A stretch of DNA of 18,811 bases from CAZYPU01 sp049642705. GTDB taxonomy: Bacteria > Omnitrophota > Gorgyraeia > JABMRN01 > RBG-13-46-9. This document shows, one piece after another, positions 1-8,251 of the stretch. A program made the position numbers and the translations under genes. The notes beneath the pieces were generated by a model. That model saw nothing but the letters and a program-made list of their open reading frames with translations, was not told where the DNA came from and did no database searches. Position 1 is the stretch's first letter. Every line of letters starts with the position of its first letter. Location of the stretch: contig JBARPB010000106.1 in the NCBI GenBank assembly GCA_049642705.1, positions 1-18,811 of the forward strand. Reading direction: 5' to 3'.

Positions 1-1
1 G

Positions 2-88
2 GGGGTTCAATTCGACCGTTCACAGAAGAAGTTCATAGAAGAGAGACTTATGAAAATCTTTGATTTTCATAAGTCCAGGTCTCATTAA
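2..88 (+). CDS. C-terminal tail of an upstream gene (partial)
   Basis: An open frame enters from the left edge and stops at TAA 86-88, giving about 28 residues that end in KIFDFHKSRSH. The stop lies just before the rpsO ribosome binding site (AGGAGGT, 90-96), the spacing expected of an upstream operon member. In many bacteria truB or ribF precedes rpsO, and the tail could be the end of TruB, but it is too short to assign. The frame runs through the perfect inverted repeat at 46-74, so it could also be a chance open frame over a leader hairpin. Confidence 0.4.
   Translation, partial: GVQFDRSQKKFIEERLMKIFDFHKSRSH
46..74 (+). promoter_or_regulatory. Perfect 13-bp hairpin upstream of rpsO
   Basis: ACTTATGAAAATC (46-58) and GATTTTCATAAGT (62-74) are exact reverse complements around a TTT loop. 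A further GAGA/TCTC pairing (41-44 with 80-83) lies outside. No T-run follows, so it is not a standard intrinsic terminator. S15 commonly represses its own mRNA by binding a structured leader, so an autoregulatory site, or an RNase processing site between rpsO and upstream genes, is a reasonable inference. Confidence 0.5.
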
Positions 89-103
89 CAGGAGGTAACA
101 AAA

Positions 104-373
104 GTGGCTTTAGCGAAAGATAAGAAGAACGACATCATAACAGCCCACAAGCATCATCAGAAGGACACGGGTTCATCCGGCGTCCAAATAGCCCTGCTTA
201 CGGAAAGGATAAATGTTCTTACAGGGCATTTCAAGACCCACCGCAAGGACTATCAGTCAAGGCGCGGCCTTTTGAAGCTGGTAAGTTCCAGGCGCAGGCT
301 TCTGGATTATCTGAAGAAGCATGACAAGGGAGAGTATGAAGGCATCGTAAAGAAATTAAGCTTACGGAAATGA
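104..373 (+). CDS. rpsO: 30S ribosomal protein S15
   Basis: S15 is a primary 16S rRNA-binding protein of the small-subunit platform. The 89-residue product has the usual length and the family core: GSSGVQIALLTERI, then LTGHFKTHRKDYQSRRGLL and VSSRRRLLDYLKKHD, which covers the conserved rRNA-contacting His/Asp/Arg residues. The start is GTG at 104, set by a strong AGGAGGT Shine-Dalgarno at 90-96. The gene is followed 9 bp later by pnp, the classic rpsO-pnp pairing. The hairpin at 46-74 sits in its leader and may serve S15 feedback control. Identification is secure. Confidence 0.97.
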   Translation: MALAKDKKNDIITAHKHHQKDTGSSGVQIALLTERINVLTGHFKTHRKDYQSRRGLLKLVSSRRRLLDYLKKHDKGEYEGIVKKLSLRK

Positions 374-382
374 GGTAAATCA

Positions 383-2512
383 ATGACAGTACGTGTTAGC
401 AGAAAAATAGGCGAAAAGGAGCTTGTTGTAGAGACGGGTAAGATGGCGAAACAGGCCGACGGCGCCGTAACGCTCGAGCTGGGCGGGACGGTTATACTCA
501 CGACCTGCGTGTGCTCAAAAGAAGCGAGGGAAGGCATCGATTTCCTTCCGTTGACGTCGGAATACCGCGAAAAGACATACGCGGCCGGGAAAATACCCGG
601 CGGCTTTTTTAAGAGGGAAGGCCGGCCGTCCGAGAAGGAAATTTTAACGGCGCGCCTGGTTGACAGGCCCATACGGCCGCTTTTTCCGGAGGGCATGGTA
701 AACGACATACAGGTTTTCACCATGGTCCTTTCGAGCGACGGGGAAAACGACTCCGATGTCCTCGCGGTAAATAGCGCCTCCGCGGCGCTTTCCATATCAA
801 ATATCCCGTTCGACGGCCCCGTGGGCTGTGTTCGCGTGGGGCTGATTGACGGCAAGTTGGTTATCAACCCAACGTTCCAGGAGCTGGAGGGGAGCGACCT
901 GGATCTCGTAGTTGTCGGCCGCGAAAAAAAGACCCTCATGATCGAAGCCGGCGCAAATGAACTGAGCGAAGAAAAAATCGAAGAAGCCGTAGAATTCGCG
1001 AAAAAATACATAGAGATGATTATCGACATGCAGAAGGAGATGGTTAAAAAATGCGGCCGGAAAAAGCGCGAAGATATTATCATCAGGGAAGCCGGTTCGG
1101 AACTCCTTGAAAAGGTGAAGGTAATGGCGACAGCCAAGCTCAACGAAATAAATAAATTAACCTCAAGGGAGGAGAGGGAAGAAGGGCTCAACGTTCTTAC
1201 CAAGGAACTCGCCGGGAAGCTTGTTTCGGAAGATAGCGCTGTCGAGGAGTGGCAGGTAAAGATCGCCATCAGCACGATAGAGAAAGAAGTCGTGAGGGAA
1301 CAAATTCTGGAGAGTGAAAAAAGAGTTGACGGCCGTTCTTACGAAGATATACGCGCGATTGACTGCAGTGTCGGCATCCTGCCGCGCACCCACGGCTCCG
1401 GCCTTTTCACGAGGGGCCAGACGCAGGCGCTCTGCGTGACGACGCTCGGAACAAGCGCCGACGAACAAAGGATCGACGCCCTTGAGGGCGAGACGCAGAA
1501 ATCATTCATGCTGCACTACAATTTCCCGAGCTTTAGCGTCGGGGAAGTGAAGCCGATCAGGGGGCCGGGCAGGCGGGAAATCGGGCACGGCGCTCTTGCG
1601 GAAAAGGCGCTGAGGGCCGTTATGCCGTCAAGCGAGGAATTCCCGTATACGGTCAGGGTTGTTTCGGACATACTCGAATCTAACGGTTCGAGTTCAATGG
1701 CAAGCGTGTGCGCGGGTTCGCTTTGTCTGATGGACGCCGGCGTTCCGACAAAAGCGCCGGTAGCGGGAATTGCCATAGGGCTCGTTACAGAAAGCGAAAA
1801 ACACATTTTGCTGACTGATATAGCCGGCCTCGAGGACCATTACGGCGACATGGATTGCAAGGTTGCCGGCACCAAAAAGGGCGTTACCACCGTACAACTC
1901 GACCTGAAGATAAAGGGGATTGAGAAAGATATCTTACATAAAGCGCTGGCCATGGCAAGGAAGGCGCGTCTTGACATACTGGAGAAGATGGCGGATGCCA
2001 TATCACAGCCGAAAGACCACATCTCGGATTACGCTCCGAGAATTGTAAACCTCAAGGTGAGCCCGGATAAAATAAAGGACATCATCGGCCCGGGAGGCAG
2101 GATCATCAAGAAGATTATAAAGGACTTCGGCGTCTCGGTTGACGTAGAAGACGACGGCAGCGTCCAGGTGGCATCCTCCGATGACGAGGCAACGAAAAAG
2201 GCCATTGCCGTAATCAAAGGGCTTACCGCGGAAGTTGAGGTAGGCAAGGTCTATTCCGGCAAAATCACGCGCCTTATGAACTTTGGCGCTTTTTGCGAGA
2301 TCCTGCCCGGCAAGGAAGGGCTCATACACGTTTCGCAGATAACGAATAGATTTGTGAAAGATGTCGCAAGCGAGCTAAAGGTAGGGGATGAGGTAAAGGT
2401 CAAGGTTGTAGAGATAGACCAGCAGGGCAGGGTAAATCTAAGCAGAAAAGCGGCTATGGAAATAGAAGGTGAAGAAGATAAAGATACGGGTGAAGAGAAA
2501 AGAGGACGCTAG
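383..2512 (+). CDS. pnp: Polyribonucleotide nucleotidyltransferase (PNPase)
   Basis: PNPase is a trimeric 3'-5' phosphorolytic exoribonuclease of mRNA decay. The 709-residue protein has full family length and order: a first RNase PH domain (about 10-145), an alpha-helical linker, a second RNase PH domain (about 315-540) with FTRGQTQALCV, FPSFSVGE and the catalytic Asp region LEDHYGDMDCKVAGTKKG, a KH domain (about 553-615) with the GPGG loop, and an S1 domain (about 620-690) with GKITRLMNFGAF and EGLIHVSQI. The tail is short and charged. The start ATG follows GAGGTAA closely. The last 44 bp overlap the start of dut in another frame, suggesting translational coupling. Confidence 0.97.
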   Translation: MTVRVSRKIGEKELVVETGKMAKQADGAVTLELGGTVILTTCVCSKEAREGIDFLPLTSEYREKTYAAGKIPGGFFKREGRPSEKEILTARLVDRPIRPLFPEGMVNDIQVFTMVLSSDGENDSDVLAVNSASAALSISNIPFDGPVGCVRVGLIDGKLVINPTFQELEGSDLDLVVVGREKKTLMIEAGANELSEEKIEEAVEFAKKYIEMIIDMQKEMVKKCGRKKREDIIIREAGSELLEKVKVMATAKLNEINKLTSREEREEGLNVLTKELAGKLVSEDSAVEEWQVKIAISTIEKEVVREQILESEKRVDGRSYEDIRAIDCSVGILPRTHGSGLFTRGQTQALCVTTLGTSADEQRIDALEGETQKSFMLHYNFPSFSVGEVKPIRGPGRREIGHGALAEKALRAVMPSSEEFPYTVRVVSDILESNGSSSMASVCAGSLCLMDAGVPTKAPVAGIAIGLVTESEKHILLTDIAGLEDHYGDMDCKVAGTKKGVTTVQLDLKIKGIEKDILHKALAMARKARLDILEKMADAISQPKDHISDYAPRIVNLKVSPDKIKDIIGPGGRIIKKIIKDFGVSVDVEDDGSVQVASSDDEATKKAIAVIKGLTAEVEVGKVYSGKITRLMNFGAFCEILPGKEGLIHVSQITNRFVKDVASELKVGDEVKVKVVEIDQQGRVNLSRKAAMEIEGEEDKDTGEEKRGR

Positions 2513-2918
2513 AGACCTTCCCATGCCCCGCTACGCCACGGACGGTTCAAGCGGGATGGACCTCTACGCCGACGTTACGGATGAGATTATTCTCGCGCCC
2601 GGAGAGATAAAGCTCATATCCTGCGGGGTATATTTGAGCATACCGCAAGGATTTGAGGCAGAGGTGAGGCCGAGAAGCGGCCTCGCCATGAAACACGGCA
2701 TAACGCTTGTAAATGCGCCGGGGACAATTGACAGCGATTACCGCGGCCTGGTGAGCCTCATCATGACAAATTTAGGGAAATCACCCTTTAGAATAAGAAG
2801 GGGCGACAGGCTGGCACAGATGGTGATAAAAGAGGTGCTGAGGGCGGAACTCGTGGAAGCGGAAGAGCTCGACGAGACCGTGCGCTCGGGCGGCGGTTTC
2901 GGCCACACGGGATTATGA
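2469..2918 (+). CDS. dut: dUTP diphosphatase (dUTPase)
   Basis: It hydrolyses dUTP to dUMP and pyrophosphate, keeping uracil out of DNA and feeding dTMP synthesis. All five motifs of the trimeric dUTPase family are present in 149 residues: motif 1 ATDGSSGMDLYAD, motif 2 RPRSGLAMKHG, motif 3 GTIDSDYRGLV with the catalytic Asp and stacking Tyr, motif 4 RGDRLAQMVI, and the glycine-rich C-terminal motif 5 RSGGGFGHTG. The GTG start at 2469 gives the usual N-terminal beta strand (MKKIKIRVKR) and overlaps the end of pnp by 44 bp. A later GTG at 2490 would clip that strand. The stop overlaps the ftsK start as ATGA. Confidence 0.96.
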   Translation: MKKIKIRVKRKEDARDLPMPRYATDGSSGMDLYADVTDEIILAPGEIKLISCGVYLSIPQGFEAEVRPRSGLAMKHGITLVNAPGTIDSDYRGLVSLIMTNLGKSPFRIRRGDRLAQMVIKEVLRAELVEAEELDETVRSGGGFGHTGL

Positions 2919-5035
2919 AAATCTCAAGGCTAAGCGAAATAAAATTAATTTTTTTGCTGGCTGTAGCCCTCGTTATATTTATAAGCCTCCTTACGTTTGA
3001 CCCAAACGATATAAGATTCCTCACCTCAGACCCCAACCCCTCAAAGAGCAATATCACAGGCTTCGTGGGCGCGTATCTTGCGTGGTGGCTTTTCTTTTTA
3101 ATGGGGCTCGGCTCATATATTGTTCCCTTCCTTATCGCCCTGTGGGGCATAAGGCCAAAAAAAATTTACCTCCGCGTTTTCGGCGGCATTTTTTCAATCC
3201 TGGCCGTAAGCTCACTTCTCTCTCTTATAGGGCCCGAGGGCGCCATTTACCGGTTTCAAAAAGGCGGCATCATAGGGCTTGCGTTTTCCGATTTTCTTTT
3301 AAAATATTTAGGAACGGCGGGGACGTTTATCGCCATCACGGTTCTTTTGCTCTTGTCATTCCTTATTACGACGGATTTTCTGGTATTTTCTTTTATCGGA
3401 TGGTTGTTCGCCCGGCTTAAGGCAATTTTAAAATGGGCCGGGTCCATTGTTTCCGGCATAATCCAGAAAAGAAAACTTGCCAGGGAGGCCTTGCCGCGAA
3501 AGGAAAAAGTAACGCCTATTCCCGCCGCCGAAGTAAAAACGCCCGAGAAGACGAAGATAAAAACGATAAAAGAAAAAATCATTAAAAAAGAGAAACTGCC
3601 TGCGCAGAAAAAACAGGTTGTTTATAAAACACCGTATGAACTGCCGCCGCTCGGCCTGTTAAAAACGCCTCCGCCGATTGCGGAAAGGGAAATCAAAGAG
3701 GACCTGGAAGGGAATTCGAGGATCCTGGAGGATACACTGAGGGATTTCGGCGTTGAAGCGAAGGTGGTAAAGGTAAGCAAGGGCCCGGTTATTACGAGAT
3801 ACGAACTGGAACCGGCCAGCGGCGTAAAGGTCCACAGGATTACTTCGCTCAGCGACAATATAGCGCTCTCGATGAAAGCCGTAAGCGTAAGGATCGTAGC
3901 TCCCATTCCGGGAAAGGGCACAGTGGGCGTGGAAGTGCCGAACTCGAAAAGCACTCTCGTGTATTTAAAAGAAGTCCTGGAGTCGAAAGAATACAAGGGT
4001 TCGGATTCCAAGCTGATGCTCGCCCTGGGCAAGGATATTTCGGGCATTCCGATAGTTGCGGACCTGGACGATATGCCGCACCTGTTGATAGCGGGGACAA
4101 CCGGATCAGGCAAGACAGTTTGCGTCAACAGCGTCATTACGGCGCTTCTTTCCAGGGCGTCGCCGGATGAGCTTAAATTTCTCATGGTCGACCCGAAAAG
4201 AGTGGAGCTCGCGGTCTTTAATAACCTGCCGCATCTTTTGGCGCCGGTGGTAACGGAAGCAAAAAAAGCCGCAAGCGCCCTCCATTGGGCCGTCGAGGAA
4301 ATGGAAAGAAGGCTCGATTTATTTACGGAAATCGGCGTGAGGAATATCGCCGCTTACAAAGAAAGGGAGAAAGACGAGAACCTTTCCGCCCTGCCGTACA
4401 TCATCATTGTCATAGACGAGCTGCACGATTTGATGCTCGTGGCCCAGCAGGAAGTCGAGGACATGATTACAAGGCTTGCGGCACTTTCCCGCGCCGTCGG
4501 GATACACATGATTATCGCAACCCAGAGGCCGTCGGTGGACGTTATTACGGGCGTTATAAAGGCGAACCTCCCCGCCAGGATCTCATTTAAGGTTGCCTCG
4601 AAAGTGGATTCCCGGACGGTGCTCGACATGAACGGCGCCGAAAAACTTCTGGGAAGGGGGGACATGCTGTTTATCAAGCCGGGGACTCCGAAACCCGTGC
4701 GCCTGCAGGGCGTGCTCGTCACAGATGACGAGATAGGCAAAATAGTGGATTTCATAAAGTCGCAAAGAAAACCGCATTTTGAGGAGGAAATCCTTAAAGT
4801 AGAAGAAAGGGCCAAGTATAAAAAATTCGAAAAAGACGAAATATACGAAAAGGCAGTAGAGCTTGTTCTTCAGTCAAAACAGGCCTCGGTGTCCATGCTG
4901 CAGCGAAGGCTCGGCGTCGGGTACACGAGGGCCGCCCGCCTTATAGACATGATGGAGGACGAGAGGATAGTGGGTCCTTACCAAGGTTCAAAGCCGCGCG
5001 AAGTCCTCGTCGATAATACAGACGACGCAAAATAA
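2915..5035 (+). CDS. ftsK: FtsK/SpoIIIE DNA translocase
   Basis: FtsK is a septum-anchored hexameric ATPase that pumps DNA at division and supports dimer resolution. In 706 residues it shows about four N-terminal membrane segments (roughly 10-27, 50-78, 88-106, 135-165), a Lys/Glu/Pro-rich linker of about 80 residues, the motor domain with Walker A GTTGSGKT (394-401) and Walker B IIIVIDELHD (Asp501, Glu502), the ATQRPSVDVITGVIKANLPARI region, and a C-terminal winged-helix gamma domain (about 640-700, QASVSMLQRRLGVGYTRA) that reads polarity sequences. The Walker B tail is ELHDLM, where EFADLM is common. It starts on ATGA overlapping dut. The short linker is typical of compact FtsK/SpoIIIE forms. 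Confidence 0.96.
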   Translation: MKISRLSEIKLIFLLAVALVIFISLLTFDPNDIRFLTSDPNPSKSNITGFVGAYLAWWLFFLMGLGSYIVPFLIALWGIRPKKIYLRVFGGIFSILAVSSLLSLIGPEGAIYRFQKGGIIGLAFSDFLLKYLGTAGTFIAITVLLLLSFLITTDFLVFSFIGWLFARLKAILKWAGSIVSGIIQKRKLAREALPRKEKVTPIPAAEVKTPEKTKIKTIKEKIIKKEKLPAQKKQVVYKTPYELPPLGLLKTPPPIAEREIKEDLEGNSRILEDTLRDFGVEAKVVKVSKGPVITRYELEPASGVKVHRITSLSDNIALSMKAVSVRIVAPIPGKGTVGVEVPNSKSTLVYLKEVLESKEYKGSDSKLMLALGKDISGIPIVADLDDMPHLLIAGTTGSGKTVCVNSVITALLSRASPDELKFLMVDPKRVELAVFNNLPHLLAPVVTEAKKAASALHWAVEEMERRLDLFTEIGVRNIAAYKEREKDENLSALPYIIIVIDELHDLMLVAQQEVEDMITRLAALSRAVGIHMIIATQRPSVDVITGVIKANLPARISFKVASKVDSRTVLDMNGAEKLLGRGDMLFIKPGTPKPVRLQGVLVTDDEIGKIVDFIKSQRKPHFEEEILKVEERAKYKKFEKDEIYEKAVELVLQSKQASVSMLQRRLGVGYTRAARLIDMMEDERIVGPYQGSKPREVLVDNTDDAK

Positions 5036-5048
5036 CGGTTCGGTAGTA

Positions 5049-5783
5049 ATGAAAAATCCGAAAGAGATAGGCCAGATTCTCAAGGAGGCCCGCCAGAAAA
5101 AGGGCCTTAGTGCGGAAGAGGTGTACAAGGCGACCCGCATCCAGCCGAGCCTGATGGACCTGTTCGAGCAGGGCAGGGCCGATGAAATTTTGAGCAGGGT
5201 TTACGTCCTTTCGTTTTTGAAGAAATACGCGTTTTTTCTCGACTTAGACGCGAGCGCCCTGGCGGCCGACTATAAAAAGTTCTATACGGATGAAGAAAAA
5301 CTGGTGTTGGTTTTAGACGGGCAAACGCCGGCCATAGGCGCCCAAGCGCAAAAATGGATGGCATTCGCGGTTATCGCCGGGATTGCGCTTCTTTTCGTAT
5401 TTTTTATCGTCTTTTTAGGCGTGAGGTTAAGGTCCGTACATCCTCGGCGAGAGCCTGCCTCTTTGGCGGCGCCAAAGCAGGTCCCGCTTTTTCCTATACC
5501 CGAAGAAAAACCTATCGACCTTACCCTTGAGAGCACCGGCGAGGTCTGGATGAAAGTAAAAAAGGACGGAAAGACCGTTTTTGAGGGCACGCTGCAAAAA
5601 AAGGAGAAGAAAAATTGGTCTGCTCAAAATGAAATTGAACTCTGGGTAGGAAAGGCAGAAGCGCTCACATTCACGATAAACGGAAGGCCCCTCGGCAAAG
5701 TCGGAAAAGGCAGGATAAGGAATATCCGAATTTCCAGGCGTGGGCTTAAAGTCGAACACAAGTGGCTGCTCGAAGCCCGGTAA
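5049..5783 (+). CDS. rodZ: RodZ-like helix-turn-helix membrane protein
   Basis: RodZ links cytoplasmic MreB to the elongation machinery. The 244-residue protein has the characteristic three-part plan: a cytoplasmic helix-turn-helix domain (about 5-75, IGQILKEARQKKGLSAEEV then SRVYVLSFLKKYA), a single membrane segment (about 103-125), a proline-rich stretch, and a C-terminal periplasmic beta domain (about 155-240) of the DUF4115 type with GEVWMKVKKDGKTVFEGTL and LTFTINGRPLGKVGKG. It lies 13 bp after ftsK, inside a division and envelope operon, which fits a role in cell shape. The upstream ribosome binding site is weak. The domain plan is clear; functional equivalence to E. coli RodZ is inferred. 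Confidence 0.85.
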   Translation: MKNPKEIGQILKEARQKKGLSAEEVYKATRIQPSLMDLFEQGRADEILSRVYVLSFLKKYAFFLDLDASALAADYKKFYTDEEKLVLVLDGQTPAIGAQAQKWMAFAVIAGIALLFVFFIVFLGVRLRSVHPRREPASLAAPKQVPLFPIPEEKPIDLTLESTGEVWMKVKKDGKTVFEGTLQKKEKKNWSAQNEIELWVGKAEALTFTINGRPLGKVGKGRIRNIRISRRGLKVEHKWLLEAR

Positions 5784-5821
5784 AAGATCCGATGCCCCCT
5801 TCAGCAATAAATCCCATTGAA

Positions 5822-7153
5822 ATGAAACCCGACATATTCATAATAAGCCTGGGGTGCCCGAGGAACCTTGTGGATTCCGAGGTTTTAGCGGGTAAACTCA
5901 AAAAGAATGGATTCCGGATATTCTATGAACCCAGGAAGAATTGTGTCGCTATCGTAAACACCTGCGCGTTTATAGAAGACGCTAAAAATGAATCTATCAA
6001 TATTATCCTGGAGCTCGCGGGCATGAAAGCCAAAGGAAGCATAGCACGGCTTATCGTTACGGGATGCCTTTCGCAGAGATACCAGCGGGAACTTATGAGG
6101 GAAATAAGGGAAATCGACGGTATTTTCGGAAGCGGCACATTCTTTGCGATACCGGATTATATCGGCAGGATATTAAAGGATGAGAAGGTGGCGAAGGTTA
6201 ATAAGATACCGCGTTTTCTATACGACCACAGCCAAAGCCGCCTTGCGCTGACGCCGAGGCACAGTGTTTATGTCAAGATTCAGGAGGGGTGCCGGAATTT
6301 TTGCAGTTATTGTATCATTCCGAAGATAAAGGGTCCGTATCGCTCAAGGGGTATGGAATCGATTTTAAGCGAAGTCGGCTCGTTTAAAAAACGCGGCGCG
6401 AAAGAGATAAATTTAATCGGCCAGGATACCACTTCCTACGGGATTGACAGGTATAAGGCCTTGCGCCTGGCGCCGCTTTTAGTGAAGATTTCGCAGATTA
6501 TGAAAGGCGGCTGGGTGAGGCTTTTATATACGCACCCGGCCCACTACAATCAGGACCTTATAGAGGTGATAAGGGGCGAGGGCGCCGTATGCAAATATTT
6601 GGATTTACCTATCCAGCATATCAGCGATAAAATATTAAAAAAGATGAACAGGCACGTAGGGCCGAAAGGCATAATTTCGCTAATCGAGAAAATAAGAAAG
6701 GCCGTACCGGGCATCGCCATAAGGACCACCGTGATGGTGGGTTTCCCGGGCGAAAGCGAGAAGGATTTCTCAGAACTTGAGAAATTTATAACGGAGACGA
6801 AGTTCGAGCGGCTCGGTGTTTTTGTCTATTCGAGGGAAGAGCAAACGCGCGCATTTGATTTTCCGGATCAGGTTCCGGAAAAGGTAAAAGAGGAGAGGTT
6901 CAGGCGAATAATGGAAGCGCAGAACAGGATATCCGAAGAAAATAACCGCTGCTACATGGGAAAACGCATCAAGGTGCTTATCGACGAAAAAGACCAAAGC
7001 GAGAAATGTCAATACCTTGCCAGGACCCAGTCCGATGCGCCTGAGGTCGACGGCCTTGTTTACGTGAAATCGGAAAAAGCGTTAAAAGAGGGCGACTTTG
7101 TGGACGTCAAAATAGAAGATACCCTGGAATACGATCTCGTGGGGAGCGTATGA
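5822..7153 (+). CDS. rimO: Ribosomal protein S12 methylthiotransferase RimO
   Basis: RimO is a radical-SAM enzyme with two 4Fe-4S clusters that methylthiolates an Asp of ribosomal protein S12. From the ATG at 5822 the protein has 443 residues. It begins MKPDIFIISLGCPRNLVDSE, the typical RimO N-terminus, with the first cluster cysteines in SLGCPRN, NTCAF and TGCLS. The radical-SAM triad CRNFCSYC is at 157, 161 and 164, and the C-terminal TRAM domain ends EYDLVG, which favours RimO over MiaB. The frame is open back to a GTG at 5762 inside rodZ, and an ATG at 5792 is also possible. I chose 5822 by homology because none has a strong ribosome binding site. Its stop overlaps pgsA (ATGA). Confidence 0.94.
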   Translation: MKPDIFIISLGCPRNLVDSEVLAGKLKKNGFRIFYEPRKNCVAIVNTCAFIEDAKNESINIILELAGMKAKGSIARLIVTGCLSQRYQRELMREIREIDGIFGSGTFFAIPDYIGRILKDEKVAKVNKIPRFLYDHSQSRLALTPRHSVYVKIQEGCRNFCSYCIIPKIKGPYRSRGMESILSEVGSFKKRGAKEINLIGQDTTSYGIDRYKALRLAPLLVKISQIMKGGWVRLLYTHPAHYNQDLIEVIRGEGAVCKYLDLPIQHISDKILKKMNRHVGPKGIISLIEKIRKAVPGIAIRTTVMVGFPGESEKDFSELEKFITETKFERLGVFVYSREEQTRAFDFPDQVPEKVKEERFRRIMEAQNRISEENNRCYMGKRIKVLIDEKDQSEKCQYLARTQSDAPEVDGLVYVKSEKALKEGDFVDVKIEDTLEYDLVGSV

Positions 7154-7737
7154 ATATCGCGAATAAATTAACGCTGTCGAGAATAGGCCTTACTTTTTTG
7201 TTCATGGTATTTTTATTTTCCAAGGGCCTTACGTTCAAGGTGCTCGCGCTGCTTGTTTTCGCGCTCGCGACCTGGACGGATTTTCTTGACGGGTATCTCG
7301 CCAAGAAAAGAAACGAGGTATCCGATTTCGGGAAACTCATGGACCCCATAGCGGATAAGGTGCTTGTCATATCCGCGTTTCTCGCGTTTGTGGAGATGAA
7401 ACTTATCCCCGCCTGGATAGTCGTTATCATAGTCCTTCGCGAATTTATAATCACGGGCCTGCGCCTCGGCGCATTGGCCAAAGGCGAGGTCATGGAAGCC
7501 GGGATGGCGGGAAAGCACAAGACGGTTTCCCAGATGGTGTCCATCTACGTAATTTTATTTTTCATTGTCTTTAAACAAGCCAGCCTCGGCTTCGGGTTCT
7601 GGAACGAAGGCCTCGAGCATTTATTAAAGTCAATCATTTTCTATATGATGGTCGCAACGGCGCTTTTGACGCTTATAAGCGGCGTCTCCTACCTCGTAAA
7701 AAACAGGAAGTTTTTCATAAATGCACAGAATAAGTAG
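7150..7737 (+). CDS. pgsA: CDP-diacylglycerol-glycerol-3-phosphate 3-phosphatidyltransferase
   Basis: This integral membrane enzyme makes phosphatidylglycerol phosphate from CDP-diacylglycerol and glycerol-3-phosphate. The 195-residue protein has several hydrophobic segments and the CDP-alcohol phosphatidyltransferase signature DG-x2-A-x9-G-x3-D-x3-D: Asp44, Asp47-Gly48, Ala51, Gly61, Asp65 and Asp69 are in place (DFLDGYLAKK, then DFGKLMDPIADK). The usual Arg after the Ala is Lys52, a conservative change. The N-terminus NIANKLTLSRIGL is typical of PgsA. It overlaps rimO by ATGA and pgpA by 17 bp, so the two consecutive steps of phosphatidylglycerol synthesis are coupled. Confidence 0.93.
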   Translation: MNIANKLTLSRIGLTFLFMVFLFSKGLTFKVLALLVFALATWTDFLDGYLAKKRNEVSDFGKLMDPIADKVLVISAFLAFVEMKLIPAWIVVIIVLREFIITGLRLGALAKGEVMEAGMAGKHKTVSQMVSIYVILFFIVFKQASLGFGFWNEGLEHLLKSIIFYMMVATALLTLISGVSYLVKNRKFFINAQNK

Positions 7738-8173
7738 GCGGGTAGCGACGCTTTTTTTCGTGGGTTACCTCCCGCTTCTCCCGGGCACGCTGGCGAGCCT
7801 CCTCGGCGTAGGCGTATATCTTCTGGTAAGGAACAATACGCCGCTTTACCTTATCCTCACTGCGGGTCTCTTAATACTGGGTTTCTGGTCGGCATCGTGC
7901 GCCGAGAAAACCTTCACCCGGAAGGACCCGCCCCAGATCGTAATCGATGAGTTTTCGTCTATGCTTTTGGTATACCTTTTTGTGCCCTTCAGTGCGAAAT
8001 TTCTGATAACGGGCTTTATACTTTTCCGCATATTTGACATATTCAAGATCCCCCCTATTAAGAAACTCCAGGCCTATCCGGCGGGCTACGGCATCATGCT
8101 GGACGACATAGCCGCGGCAATACTCACCAATATCGTTCTGCAGGTACTAAGGTTCGCCCCTTTTTCTTTTTGA
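7721..8173 (+). CDS. pgpA: Phosphatidylglycerophosphatase A
   Basis: PgpA removes the phosphate from phosphatidylglycerol phosphate, the step after PgsA. The 150-residue membrane protein carries the family motifs: LLPGTLASLLGVG near the N-terminus, the acidic site RKDPPQIVIDEFSS, FRIFDIFKIPPIKKLQ, and the C-terminal GYGIMLDDIAAAI. Three or four hydrophobic stretches fit an inner-membrane protein. The start ATG lies inside the end of pgsA (17-bp overlap). It is the last gene of the housekeeping operon: an AT-rich inverted repeat and a new promoter follow directly. Confidence 0.93.
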   Translation: MHRISRRVATLFFVGYLPLLPGTLASLLGVGVYLLVRNNTPLYLILTAGLLILGFWSASCAEKTFTRKDPPQIVIDEFSSMLLVYLFVPFSAKFLITGFILFRIFDIFKIPPIKKLQAYPAGYGIMLDDIAAAILTNIVLQVLRFAPFSF

Positions 8174-8219
8174 TAAATAATCAAATTTATCTTGACAAAT
8201 CGTAAATGTCTGGTATAAT
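8172..8219 (+). promoter_or_regulatory. Sigma70-type extended -10 promoter with adjacent inverted repeat
   Basis: TTGACA (8192-8197) and TATAAT (8214-8219) are both consensus, with a 16-bp spacer and an extended -10 TGG just upstream. Start of transcription is expected near 8226, giving a leader of about 25 nt before the ATG at 8252 with its GGGGGG ribosome binding site. Immediately upstream of the -35 box, GATAAAT (8172-8178) and ATTTATC (8185-8191) form a perfect 7-bp inverted repeat that could be an operator. It also partly overlaps the end of pgpA. Confidence 0.85.
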
Positions 8220-8251
8220 GCCCCTAACATGGCATAAAAAAGGGGGGTACT

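Noticed and set aside
307..1275. Long minus-strand frame across pnp
   Set aside because: Ser/Arg/Phe-rich shadow of the real gene on the other strand, with no ribosome binding site or family resemblance.
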